Source: an uncultured Veillonellaceae bacterium (lineage in GTDB: Bacteria > Bacillota > Negativicutes > Selenomonadales > Selenomonadaceae). Taken from it: a DNA stretch of 53,962 nt. The stretch lies in assembly GCA_900314825.1 (NCBI GenBank), contig OMWS01000012.1, positions 1 through 53,962 on the forward strand. The letters run 5' to 3'. Of the stretch, positions 26,284 to 34,627 are shown one piece after another; within the stretch, counting starts at the first letter, position 1; every line of letters begins with the position of its first letter. The notes below the pieces were generated by a model that was not told the DNA's origin, did not search any database, and worked only from the letters and a program-made list of their open reading frames with translations. The position numbers and the translations under genes are program-made.

Positions 26284-27180
26284 TTGTTCATCAAAAAAAT
26301 CATGTGCGCAGTGCTCATCATCGCGACGTTCGTCCTTGCGGGCTGCGGCGGGCAGCCGACGGCGCAAAAAAGCGACGGCGCGTTCCATATCGTGACGTCG
26401 TTCTATCCCATCTACATCGACGTCATTAACATTACCGATGGCGTGGACGGCGTGACGGTCACAAATATGACGAAGCCGCAGACGGGCTGCCTGCACGACT
26501 ACCAGCTCACGACGGAGGACATGAAGACGCTCGAACAAGCGGACGCGTTCGTCGTCAACGGCGCGGGCATGGAGAGCTTCCTCGACAAGGTCATCAAGAT
26601 GCAGGACGGCCTCACGGTCATCGACGCCTCGCGCGACATTTCGTTATTAACAGAGGATGGAGAAGAGAATCCGCACGTCTGGCTCAGCATCACGAAAAAT
26701 ATCGAGCAGGTACAGAACATCCGTGATCAGCTGAAAGCCGCCGATCCCAAGCACGCGGACGCGTATGAAAAAAATGCAGCGGCGTATCTCGCGAAGCTCG
26801 AAGCATTGAAAACGGAAATGCACGACGAGCTCGATGGCGTGCCCCACAAAGACATCGTGACGTTCCACGAAGCGTTCCCATACTTCGCCGACGAATTTCA
26901 TCTGCACATCCTCGGCGTCATCGAGCGCGAGCCCGGCGCCGACCCGACGCCGGCGGAGCTCGAGGAAACCATCGACCAAGTGCGCGCTTTGCCCGTGAAA
27001 GTCCTCTTCGCCGAGCCGCAGTATTCGCCGGGCGCGGCAGAGACGATCGCCCGCGAGACCGGCGCGAGCATCTACGAGCTCGATCCCGTCGTGACCGGCG
27101 AAGCGACGCCGGCGGCGAAGGATGCGTATCTCGATATGATGCGGAAGAATATGGAGACGCTGAAGAAAGCGTTGCAATGA
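26284..27180 (+). CDS. ZnuA-like metal-binding lipoprotein
   Basis: A substrate-binding lipoprotein of the cluster 9 metal ABC transporters (zinc or manganese), 298 residues. The lipobox LAGC is at the end of the signal peptide (near residue 20). Metal-ligand candidates are His in GCLHDYQ, His in ENPHVW and His in TFHEAFPYF; a His-rich zinc loop is absent. The start is a TTG at 26284 with GGGAG nine bases upstream. No permease or ATPase genes adjoin it, so it is an orphan that must use transporter parts encoded elsewhere. A terminator follows. Confidence 0.88.
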   Translation: MFIKKIMCAVLIIATFVLAGCGGQPTAQKSDGAFHIVTSFYPIYIDVINITDGVDGVTVTNMTKPQTGCLHDYQLTTEDMKTLEQADAFVVNGAGMESFLDKVIKMQDGLTVIDASRDISLLTEDGEENPHVWLSITKNIEQVQNIRDQLKAADPKHADAYEKNAAAYLAKLEALKTEMHDELDGVPHKDIVTFHEAFPYFADEFHLHILGVIEREPGADPTPAELEETIDQVRALPVKVLFAEPQYSPGAAETIARETGASIYELDPVVTGEATPAAKDAYLDMMRKNMETLKKALQ

Positions 27181-27183
27181 ATC

Positions 27184-27225
27184 AAAGCTGTTGCAGTTTT
27201 TTGGACTGCGACAGCTTTTTCTTTT
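27184..27225 (+). terminator. Rho-independent terminator after the ZnuA-like gene
   Basis: A 14-bp perfect stem AAAGCTGTTGCAGT (27184-27197) with its complement at 27205-27218, followed by TTTC-rich sequence. Confidence 0.85.
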
Positions 27226-27308
27226 CTCATCAAAAAGCAGGAATTTCGTACGCGCCTGCCGAATAACAACGGCAAGAAACAGCGGCAATGCGAATGGAGG
27301 CGGCGAGG

Positions 27309-28316
27309 ATGGGATTTGATCTTTTCGAGAAGTCGGAAAAAAATGACAAGGACGCGGCGTTCCGTCGGCGGCTGATCGAGGCGCTGACGAATGACGAGGA
27401 AGTGCGGCGGCTGATCTGCTCGATGCAAGCGCCGGGCGTGGCGGGGGAAGAAAAAGGCGAGGGCAAGAAAGAGAAACGGGAAAAATACAACCGCTTGCTC
27501 GAGACGGCGCAGGCTTTGGAGGCGGAGCGCGACGAGCTGCAGAAAAAACTGGATGCAGCGAACAAATCCATTGCCGAAGCAAAAGACGTTATCGCTGAAA
27601 TGGAGAATCTTTTTGACGCGAACGTGAAAGAGCTCGAAGCGTGCCAGTCGTCGCTTGCAGGGATGACGCAACGCGCGGAGACGGCGGAGCAGCAGCTGGC
27701 CGCGGCGCAGCGGAAGCTTGACGCGACCGAGCAAGAGCGCCGTGATGCGATTGCGGCGCGTGACAAGGCGTTGCGGGAGCGGGATGATGCTGCGCGTGCG
27801 CGTGCGGAAGCGGAACGCTCGTGTGAGGCCGCGCAGCAGGCGCGCGCAGCGGCGGAGGAGGAGAACCGTTCGCTCGTACGCGAGCTCGAGCAGCGTTTCG
27901 CACAGGGCAAAGAGCTCTATGAGCAGCTCGACCACGTCGATGCGTACATCCGCAGCCTGCTCGACGGCGCGATTCCGCGCAAGGGATTCGAGGCGTTCAT
28001 CGTCGGCCTCGCGCAGGATCGTTCGCTGCCGTTCCTCTGGGAGGCCGTGCGCGAGGCGATGCGCAAAGGCTGTGACACGGATGTGCTCACGACGCTCTGG
28101 GAGATTTTCCAATACGCGATCACGCTCGTGAATCAGGGGAAGTCGCAGGACATTTATGCGATTGATGATGTGCAAGCGGGGGATGTGTTCGATGTGGATG
28201 AGCACACGCTCGTCGACGGCAGCCGCGCCCAGGGCAACATCACGGAGGTCGTGTTGCCGGGGTATCGGAATACGTACAGCGGGGAAATCGTGAAGAAGAG
28301 CCTCGTGAGGATCTGA
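27309..28316 (+). CDS. Coiled-coil protein with GrpE-like C-terminal domain
   Basis: A 335-residue soluble protein and the first gene of the Hsp70-HerA module. Residues about 55-205 form a long, highly charged coiled coil (heptads rich in Ala, Glu, Arg and Gln). The last 50 residues (DVQAGDVFDVDEHTLVDG, then GNITEVVLPGYRN and the ending SLVRI) match the pattern of the GrpE beta domain: FD...H.........G.I.EV...GY. GrpE is the nucleotide exchange factor of DnaK, and the two genes just downstream are Hsp70-like, so a dedicated exchange factor is the natural reading; this is inference. The ATG at 27309 has GGAGG nine bases upstream. The next gene starts 12 bases after the stop. Confidence 0.7.
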   Translation: MGFDLFEKSEKNDKDAAFRRRLIEALTNDEEVRRLICSMQAPGVAGEEKGEGKKEKREKYNRLLETAQALEAERDELQKKLDAANKSIAEAKDVIAEMENLFDANVKELEACQSSLAGMTQRAETAEQQLAAAQRKLDATEQERRDAIAARDKALRERDDAARARAEAERSCEAAQQARAAAEEENRSLVRELEQRFAQGKELYEQLDHVDAYIRSLLDGAIPRKGFEAFIVGLAQDRSLPFLWEAVREAMRKGCDTDVLTTLWEIFQYAITLVNQGKSQDIYAIDDVQAGDVFDVDEHTLVDGSRAQGNITEVVLPGYRNTYSGEIVKKSLVRI

Positions 28317-28328
28317 GGGGGCGCGGTG

Positions 28329-31124
28329 ATGGAGAAAAAAGGGACGACGATGACGGAGACGGCGCTCGTGCCGAAACGTTTCCAGAAGAAGATGAAAGCC
28401 CCGAAGGGAACGGCGGAAGAACGACGGCGCAAGGCGCACGAGGCAGAACTGCTGGCTAAAGTGGAAGCACGCGTCAAAGAAAAACGTGAAGCCGTGCAAA
28501 AAGCGAATGACACCATTGAAAAAATTGTAGCAACATGTCAAAGAGGCGAGTTTTGGGGAGACGACGGGCGACATTATGCATTTCATGGATGGCTGTCCAG
28601 AGGACGCTCCACGGATGATATGATCCAGTACATTCGATGGGCGATGAAACGGGGCGCACATGAACTTTATACGAATTCGCCTTCTGGAAGGACACGGATA
28701 TCGTTGTTGAAGTGTGACGAAGCATTCCGTATCTTCGATGAAATGAGAAATGAACTGTCCTCGAATTGTGTCACTTACGATGGCCATCGGTTTCAGTTTT
28801 GGGAAAAACTTTATCGCGAGCGCATCTTGAAGGAATATGGCTTGACGACGAAAGCGCAGCCGACGAAAACGACTGCTGCGAAAGCAAAAACGGAGGCGGA
28901 AACGATCGATGCCACGTCGTTCCTCCTCGACTGCGACAAGATCCGCGCCGATATGGCGAGCTATCCGCCGTCTGTCTTGACGGATACGGAGCAGGGCCAT
29001 TGGGATCTCGTGGAGGGGATGGAGGCGGCGAAGGCGTTGCCGAAGAATTCGCCGTTCGAGCGCGTGCAGCTGCCGCGTCCGATGGTGGCGCGGCCACCGC
29101 AGATGGATGTGCATGAGAGCGGCACGTGCGCGATTGATTTCGGCACGAAGAGCACCGTCGTCGCCTGCCGCGACAAGGGCGAACGATTGCTGCGCATCGG
29201 CAAGGGAAATTTCGACGCTGCACCGCAGCCGGGCGACTATGAGAATCCGACCGTCATGGAGTTCCGCGACATCGCAGGCTTCCGCAAGGCGTATGCGGCG
29301 CGGGACGGGCGGCCGTTTACCGAGTGGGAGCAGATGACCGTCTCGCATCACGCGCGCGGGCAATTGCTGAACGCCGAGCACGCCGACGGGCGCGCCTCGT
29401 TTTTCTCCGAGCTGAAGCAATGGGCGAATAACGACAGCGCCGTGCGCCATGTGAAGGACGGCAAGGGCTTTGACCTCCAGCTGCCAGCGTACACGACGCT
29501 CGCGGACGGAGCTTTCGACCCCATCGAATATTACGCCTATGTCCTCGGCCTTTACATCAACAACATGATGAAGACGAACGGCATCTATCTCGACTACGTC
29601 CTCTCGTATCCCGTGAAATATCCGAAAGACGTCTGCGAGCGCATCCGCCAGAGCTTCGAGCGCGGGCTGAAAAAATCGCTGCCGCCCGCGATCCTCCATG
29701 ACGAAGCGCTCATGCAGGACTTCCGCGTCTACCTCGGCGCGAGCGAGCCGGCGGCGTATGCGTCGTGCGCGCTGCAGGAGCTCAGCGAGACGTATCCCGC
29801 GCTCGAGCCGGGCGAGGGCGCGCCCGTCGCCTATGCCGTGTTCGATTTCGGCGGCGGCACGACGGATTTCGACTACGGCATCTGGCGGCTGCCGACGGAC
29901 GACGATGGCGGACATTGGAACTATGTGCTCGAGACGTTCGCGGCGGGCAGCGATCCCCATCTCGGCGGCGAGAAGCTCCTCGACCAGCTCGCGTACCGCG
30001 TCTATCAGGACAACCTGCCTGCGATGCGGAAAGAGCACATCCCCATCGTCCTGCCGGAGGACGCGCAGCCCTTCGCGGGCGGCGAGCGCCTCATCAATGC
30101 GTCCGATGCGGCGTACATGAATCTGAAGCAGCTCGCCGAGCTCCTGCGCCCCGTCTGGGAAGACCCGAGCGGCGAGGCCGCCAAGGCGCTCGGCGGGGAG
30201 CCGCAATCCGTCACGCTCTTCACGGATACGGCGGAGGAAACGACGAAGACGGGCGGCGCGAAAGCGGAGGGCAACCGCGTCGTCATGAAGCTCGACATCA
30301 AGATCGAGCCGCTGCAAAATTATCTGTGCGCGCGCATCCAGCGCGGCATCGACAATTTCTTCACGGGCCTTTGGCACGCGTTCCAAGATGACGAGATCCG
30401 CCAGATCCACATCCTGCTCGCGGGCAATTCGTGCCGCTCGCAGATGGTGCAAGAATTGTTCCGCGCGGCGATCGACAAGGCGGAGGCGGGCATCGAGGCG
30501 ACGGGGCGCAAGATGCGGCAGCCCGGCTCGGCGAAAGGAATGCTCGTGCTCTATCCACCGCTCCACAGCGGGACGGACGCGGCGAAAGGGACGAAAATAA
30601 CGAAAGCGGCGAAGGACGCGAGGACGGCAGAAGCGCCAGCGCTCGCGTTCGACCGGATGCCGACGGGCAAGACGGGCGTGGCGTTCGGCCTGCTCGACTG
30701 CCGGCGCGGCGGGCACGATGTGAAGATCATCGACTGGAACCGCACGGAAGACCGCGAAGCAGCGTTCCCGTATTATCTCGGCGTGAACGGCCGCAAAGAC
30801 AAATTTTTCGTCCGCATCGGCAAGAAGGTCGGCTACGGCGAATGGAAGCCGTTCCTCGCGCTCGACGCGGAGGATGATGCGTTCGAGCTCTACTACACGA
30901 CGGAAGCGAAAGCGCTCGACAACAAGATGCCGACGGCCGACCTCCCCGCGCCCGCGCGCTGCCGCGTGCATTACACAGGCAAAGAGCGCGGCGGCTGGGT
31001 CTGGCTGCGCAAAGTCGCGCCGCACGCCATCGAGTATACGGTGACGCCAGCGAAAGACGTCGCGCCCGAGGAAGGGAAGACGCTCGCAAAGATCGAGCGG
31101 TGCGGGCTGGAAGAAATGTCATGA
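28329..31124 (+). CDS. Hsp70-like ATPase with unique N-terminal extension (paralogue 1)
   Basis: A 931-residue protein. Residues 1-190 are a Lys-rich, helical extension and an unrecognised domain, encoded in AT-richer DNA (about 28490-28850). An Hsp70/actin-type ATPase core follows: phosphate 1 CAIDFGTKSTVVACRD near 268, SEPAAYA, phosphate 2 FDFGGGTTDFDYG near 504, HLGGEKLLDQL, and the adenosine motif ILLAGNSCRSQMVQELF near 696. A C-terminal region of about 150 residues (TGKTGVAFGLL onward) takes the place of the substrate-binding domain but has no clear DnaK lid. Key catalytic Asp, Glu and Thr positions look intact. The ATG at 28329 follows GAGGGGG. Confidence 0.82.
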   Translation: MEKKGTTMTETALVPKRFQKKMKAPKGTAEERRRKAHEAELLAKVEARVKEKREAVQKANDTIEKIVATCQRGEFWGDDGRHYAFHGWLSRGRSTDDMIQYIRWAMKRGAHELYTNSPSGRTRISLLKCDEAFRIFDEMRNELSSNCVTYDGHRFQFWEKLYRERILKEYGLTTKAQPTKTTAAKAKTEAETIDATSFLLDCDKIRADMASYPPSVLTDTEQGHWDLVEGMEAAKALPKNSPFERVQLPRPMVARPPQMDVHESGTCAIDFGTKSTVVACRDKGERLLRIGKGNFDAAPQPGDYENPTVMEFRDIAGFRKAYAARDGRPFTEWEQMTVSHHARGQLLNAEHADGRASFFSELKQWANNDSAVRHVKDGKGFDLQLPAYTTLADGAFDPIEYYAYVLGLYINNMMKTNGIYLDYVLSYPVKYPKDVCERIRQSFERGLKKSLPPAILHDEALMQDFRVYLGASEPAAYASCALQELSETYPALEPGEGAPVAYAVFDFGGGTTDFDYGIWRLPTDDDGGHWNYVLETFAAGSDPHLGGEKLLDQLAYRVYQDNLPAMRKEHIPIVLPEDAQPFAGGERLINASDAAYMNLKQLAELLRPVWEDPSGEAAKALGGEPQSVTLFTDTAEETTKTGGAKAEGNRVVMKLDIKIEPLQNYLCARIQRGIDNFFTGLWHAFQDDEIRQIHILLAGNSCRSQMVQELFRAAIDKAEAGIEATGRKMRQPGSAKGMLVLYPPLHSGTDAAKGTKITKAAKDARTAEAPALAFDRMPTGKTGVAFGLLDCRRGGHDVKIIDWNRTEDREAAFPYYLGVNGRKDKFFVRIGKKVGYGEWKPFLALDAEDDAFELYYTTEAKALDNKMPTADLPAPARCRVHYTGKERGGWVWLRKVAPHAIEYTVTPAKDVAPEEGKTLAKIERCGLEEMS

Positions 31125-31151
31125 AGTCAAGGGATGGCAGCACTCAAACTT

Positions 31152-31526
31152 CAAACTCTCCCTCGGGGAGAGCAATGTCATTAAGATAAGAGTTTGAGGC
31201 GCTCAAACCAAGCCTCTCCCTCAGGGAGAGGTGCCGAGCGATAGCGAGGCGGAGCGGGTCCCCTGTACGGCAAAACAATTCGCACACCGTAACTTCCGCG
31301 GGTGCGAGTACGAAACGTTTGCGTGCGCGCACCCGCGAAAAGGGACTCCATACGAACGCATCAAACTTGCAAGGGACCCTTTCCGACCCCTTCGGGGCCA
31401 CCTTCCCCTGAGGGGAAGGCTTTGGTTCGTGCGCCATCATCGCTTAACTTCATGCCGTTGCCCTCGGAGAGAGGGAAGGGACGCTCTGTTTTTGCTGGAT
31501 GCTATGGACATGGGAGGGATAGCCTC
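31152..31526. repeat. Intergenic gap with large palindromic element, family A, between the two Hsp70-like genes
   Basis: This is the longest gene-free gap (31125-31526). An inverted repeat CAAACTCT/AGAGTTTG (31152-31197) is followed by the main element: outer arms AACCAAGCC (31206-31214) and GGCTTTGGTT (31418-31427), the CTCTCCC/GGGAGAG hairpin, inner arms GGGTCCC (31256-31262) and GGGACCC (31373-31379), and a central hairpin CGCGGGTGCG/CGCACCCGCG. The remainder to 31526 holds the ribosome binding site of the next gene. Confidence 0.8.
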
Positions 31527-34500
31527 ATGGGAGAAATTCCTACGAATCGGTGCAGCCAGGTGCATGAAATCAAGATGCCGAAACGTTTGCTCGAAGCTTG
31601 GAACGCGCCGACGGACGAGAGATTTGTAAACCGCATTCAGAAAGAACTGGATGCGGTTATCGCGGCATGTCGTTCTCTCTCCACATGGCGCTTCGTCAAA
31701 ATGAAAAACAAACGCGTCTGGTTTGACCGTGAGGTTGCAGGACTTTATCCGAAGCTGGAATCTTGCAATATGCCGTTATGTAAGCGGACCTCATCAAAGT
31801 TCGAACTGGCGAACGAAACACGCTCGAATTTTCGTATGGATGGTACGATGTTTGTTTCTATGAACGTGGACGACATCGAATTTGTTATGCCATCCGTGTG
31901 GGAAGCGAAGAAAACTTTTTTGAGAGGGAATGGGAATCCATATATTACGTCTGATGGCATCATCAAGTATAATCAGCAAGCATTTCGAGAAAATCAATTT
32001 GTCACGGAAGATTACAAACATGGAACGAGCTTGCAAACGTATTGTACGAATGGTGAAGAAGATTATTGGCCTGGACAAGCCATCATCCTCATTCCGATTC
32101 ATCGTTTGCAAGAGAAGAATAGCGGCCCGTTGACGTTTGCGCAGTCCGTGCTCAAGTGGCTGGAATATGGCCTGATTCCGGAAGGAATTTTGAATGATGG
32201 AGCGGAGCATTTTGCATTGCTCTGGCAACATCAAGAACTCTTTCCGTGCTTCGAGGCGAAAGACGATCGCATCGTGTTTCAAAAAGATTTATATGTTAAG
32301 TCAGAACGGGAAAAGAAGATTTCGCAACCAGATGATTCCGTCAGCAACTCGGCAAATGCTGTGAAAAAAGCGCTCCTCGCCTGCGACAAGCGCCGGGCTG
32401 ATCTCAGCGAGTACCCGGAGATGTACGTGACGGACATCAACAAGGGGCATTGGGAACTTTTCGAGCGGATGCGCGAGCCGGAGCAGGGCGGCGAGGATTG
32501 CGTGACGATCGAGCTCCCCGAGGGCGCTGGCTGGGTGGCGCGGCCGCCGCAGATGGACGTGAAGGAGAACGGCATCTGCGCCATTGATTTCGGCACGAAG
32601 AGCACCGTCGTCGTCTGCCAGGACACCGAGCCTTTCCTCCTGCGCATCGGCACGGGCGACGTGCGGAAGGCCGCGACCGCGCGCGATTATGAGAACCCGA
32701 CCGTCATCGAGCTCCGCGACATCAAGGGCTTCCGCGCTGCCTACGCCGCGCGCAGCGGGCGGCCTTTCACCGAGTGGGAGCAGATCACCGTCTCGCATCA
32801 GGCCGAGAACGCGCTCAAAGAGCAGAACGCCGGCAGCGCGACGTATGACGCCGTCTTCAGCGAGCTCAAGCAGTGGGCGAACGATCCCGGCCGCCAGCTG
32901 AACCTGCGTGACCGCAAGAAGGAGCACCTCGAGCTCGCGCCGTACCGCGAGCTCGGCGCGGACGCGTTCGACCCCATCGAGGTCTATGCCTATTACCTCG
33001 GCCTTTACATCAACAATATGCGCCACAAGATCACGCTCGACTACATCCTTTCGTTCCCCGTGAACTACAGCAAGGACGTGCGCGAGCGGCTGCTCGCGAG
33101 CTTCGAGCGCGGGCTGAAGAAATCGCTGCCGCCCGCCATCCTTGCCGACGAGGAATGCATGTCGCAGTTCCGCGTCTACGCCGGCGCGAGCGAGCCGGCC
33201 GCCTATGCCGCCATCGCGCTGAAGGAACTCGACCTCGAGCCGCAGGCTGCTGGCAAGATGACTGCCTACGGCGTCTTTGACTTCGGCGGCGGCACGACGG
33301 ACTTTGATTTCGGCATCGAGCGCATCCCGGAGAATCGTCGCAAATTCCGCTACGAGATCGAGCAGTTCGGCCGCGGCGGCGACGTGCACCTCGGCGGTGA
33401 AAACCTGCTCGATCTGCTCGCCTACGAAGTCTTCGTGCAAAACCTCGCCCTCATGCGCAAGGAAGGCCTCACCATCGTGCGCCCGTACGACGGCCGCCGC
33501 GTCTCCGGCGCGGAAACGCTCATCCTTCCGCCGGACGACGCCTCGCAGACCGCGCGCATGAACCGCAAAGTCCTCGCTGAAGCGCTGCGCCCGCTCTGGG
33601 AGCACAGCGACGGATGGGAAGCGCTGAAAAACGCGCCGATCTCCGTCTCGCTCTTCCAATCCGACGGCGACGACCCGAAGGACAAGAAGACGTGCCAGCT
33701 CACGCTCGACGTGCCCGCGCTCGAGAAGCTCCTGCGCGACCGCATCGACTGCGGCGTCACGAATTTCTTCGACGCGCTGCTCACCGCGTTCAGTGGACGC
33801 GAGGAGCAACCCGGCACGATCCACATTTTGCTCGCGGGCAATTCGTGCAAGTCGCCGATCGTCCGTGAGCTCTTCGAGCAGCACCGCCAGGACATGACGA
33901 AAGCCATCGCCGACCGCTGGCACGTCGACGCGGCGAACACCATCGTCATCCATCCGCCGCTCGGCATGGACGAGGAAGCGGCGGACGGCAAAGACGTCAA
34001 GAGCGTTAAAAATCGTAAGGGCGGCATGCCTGTCAAGAATGCAGCGGATTCCGCCGCAGCGGCTGAAAGCGCGCCGTCGGCGGAAAACGACGCGGCCGCC
34101 GCGCCGGCAGCGCCAAAGAGCGGCGACGTGCCGCCGGAAGACCCGTCCGTGCGCCTTGACCAAGTCATCACGGGCAAGACGGGCGTCGCGTTCGGCCTGC
34201 TGCGCAGCCGCAAGGGCGGCCGCGACGTGCGCTTCGTGAACCGCGACGTCGACACGAGCGGCGAGGCCATCTTCCCGTATTTCCTCGGCGACATCGACGA
34301 AGCCGACCATTTCCACGTGCGCATCGGCAAAGGCGTCGGCTACGGCCAATGGGCGCCGTTCATCTACGCCGACCAGGAAGACTTCGAGCTTTACTACACC
34401 TCGGCGGCCTCCGCGCTGAACAACACGATGAATCCCGGCGACGTGCAGATGAAGAAATGCCGCCTCCGCCCCGAAGACACGAGTGACGATGACGACGTCA

Positions 34501-34613
34501 TGATTTACATCCGCAAGACAACGCCCGACACCATCGAGTACGCGGCGGGCAGGGAAGCGGAGTTCGCGAAGGAAGACCTCGGGGACAAGCGGATTTATAC
34601 GAAGCAACTCTGA
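31527..34613 (+). CDS. Hsp70-like ATPase with a different N-terminal extension (paralogue 2)
   Basis: A 1028-residue paralogue of the preceding gene. From about residue 290 on, the two proteins align closely (for example CAIDFGTKSTVVVCQD near 351, RPFTEWEQITVSHQ, FDFGGGTTDFDFG near 583, ILLAGNSCKSPIVRELF near 768, and TGKTGVAFGLL). Residues 1-270 are unrelated to paralogue 1 and are encoded in strongly AT-richer DNA (about 31590-32350), as if a foreign domain had been joined to the core. An Ala/Glu-rich low-complexity insert lies near 820-870. The ATG at 31527 has GGGAGGG nine bases upstream; the frame upstream runs through the repeat and is not coding. Confidence 0.82.
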   Translation: MGEIPTNRCSQVHEIKMPKRLLEAWNAPTDERFVNRIQKELDAVIAACRSLSTWRFVKMKNKRVWFDREVAGLYPKLESCNMPLCKRTSSKFELANETRSNFRMDGTMFVSMNVDDIEFVMPSVWEAKKTFLRGNGNPYITSDGIIKYNQQAFRENQFVTEDYKHGTSLQTYCTNGEEDYWPGQAIILIPIHRLQEKNSGPLTFAQSVLKWLEYGLIPEGILNDGAEHFALLWQHQELFPCFEAKDDRIVFQKDLYVKSEREKKISQPDDSVSNSANAVKKALLACDKRRADLSEYPEMYVTDINKGHWELFERMREPEQGGEDCVTIELPEGAGWVARPPQMDVKENGICAIDFGTKSTVVVCQDTEPFLLRIGTGDVRKAATARDYENPTVIELRDIKGFRAAYAARSGRPFTEWEQITVSHQAENALKEQNAGSATYDAVFSELKQWANDPGRQLNLRDRKKEHLELAPYRELGADAFDPIEVYAYYLGLYINNMRHKITLDYILSFPVNYSKDVRERLLASFERGLKKSLPPAILADEECMSQFRVYAGASEPAAYAAIALKELDLEPQAAGKMTAYGVFDFGGGTTDFDFGIERIPENRRKFRYEIEQFGRGGDVHLGGENLLDLLAYEVFVQNLALMRKEGLTIVRPYDGRRVSGAETLILPPDDASQTARMNRKVLAEALRPLWEHSDGWEALKNAPISVSLFQSDGDDPKDKKTCQLTLDVPALEKLLRDRIDCGVTNFFDALLTAFSGREEQPGTIHILLAGNSCKSPIVRELFEQHRQDMTKAIADRWHVDAANTIVIHPPLGMDEEAADGKDVKSVKNRKGGMPVKNAADSAAAAESAPSAENDAAAAPAAPKSGDVPPEDPSVRLDQVITGKTGVAFGLLRSRKGGRDVRFVNRDVDTSGEAIFPYFLGDIDEADHFHVRIGKGVGYGQWAPFIYADQEDFELYYTSAASALNNTMNPGDVQMKKCRLRPEDTSDDDDVMIYIRKTTPDTIEYAAGREAEFAKEDLGDKRIYTKQL

Positions 34614-34627
34614 AGGGAGGCATTGAC

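Noticed and set aside
27072..31025. A very long open frame on the minus strand (1317 codons)
   Set aside because: It is the antisense shadow of the coiled-coil and first Hsp70-like genes; its product is Arg/Leu/His-rich without motifs. Long antisense frames are expected in such GC-rich DNA.
32301..34607. Long minus-strand frame opposite the second Hsp70-like gene
   Set aside because: Same reason: Arg/Ala/Val/Asp-rich shadow product without any family signature or ribosome binding site.
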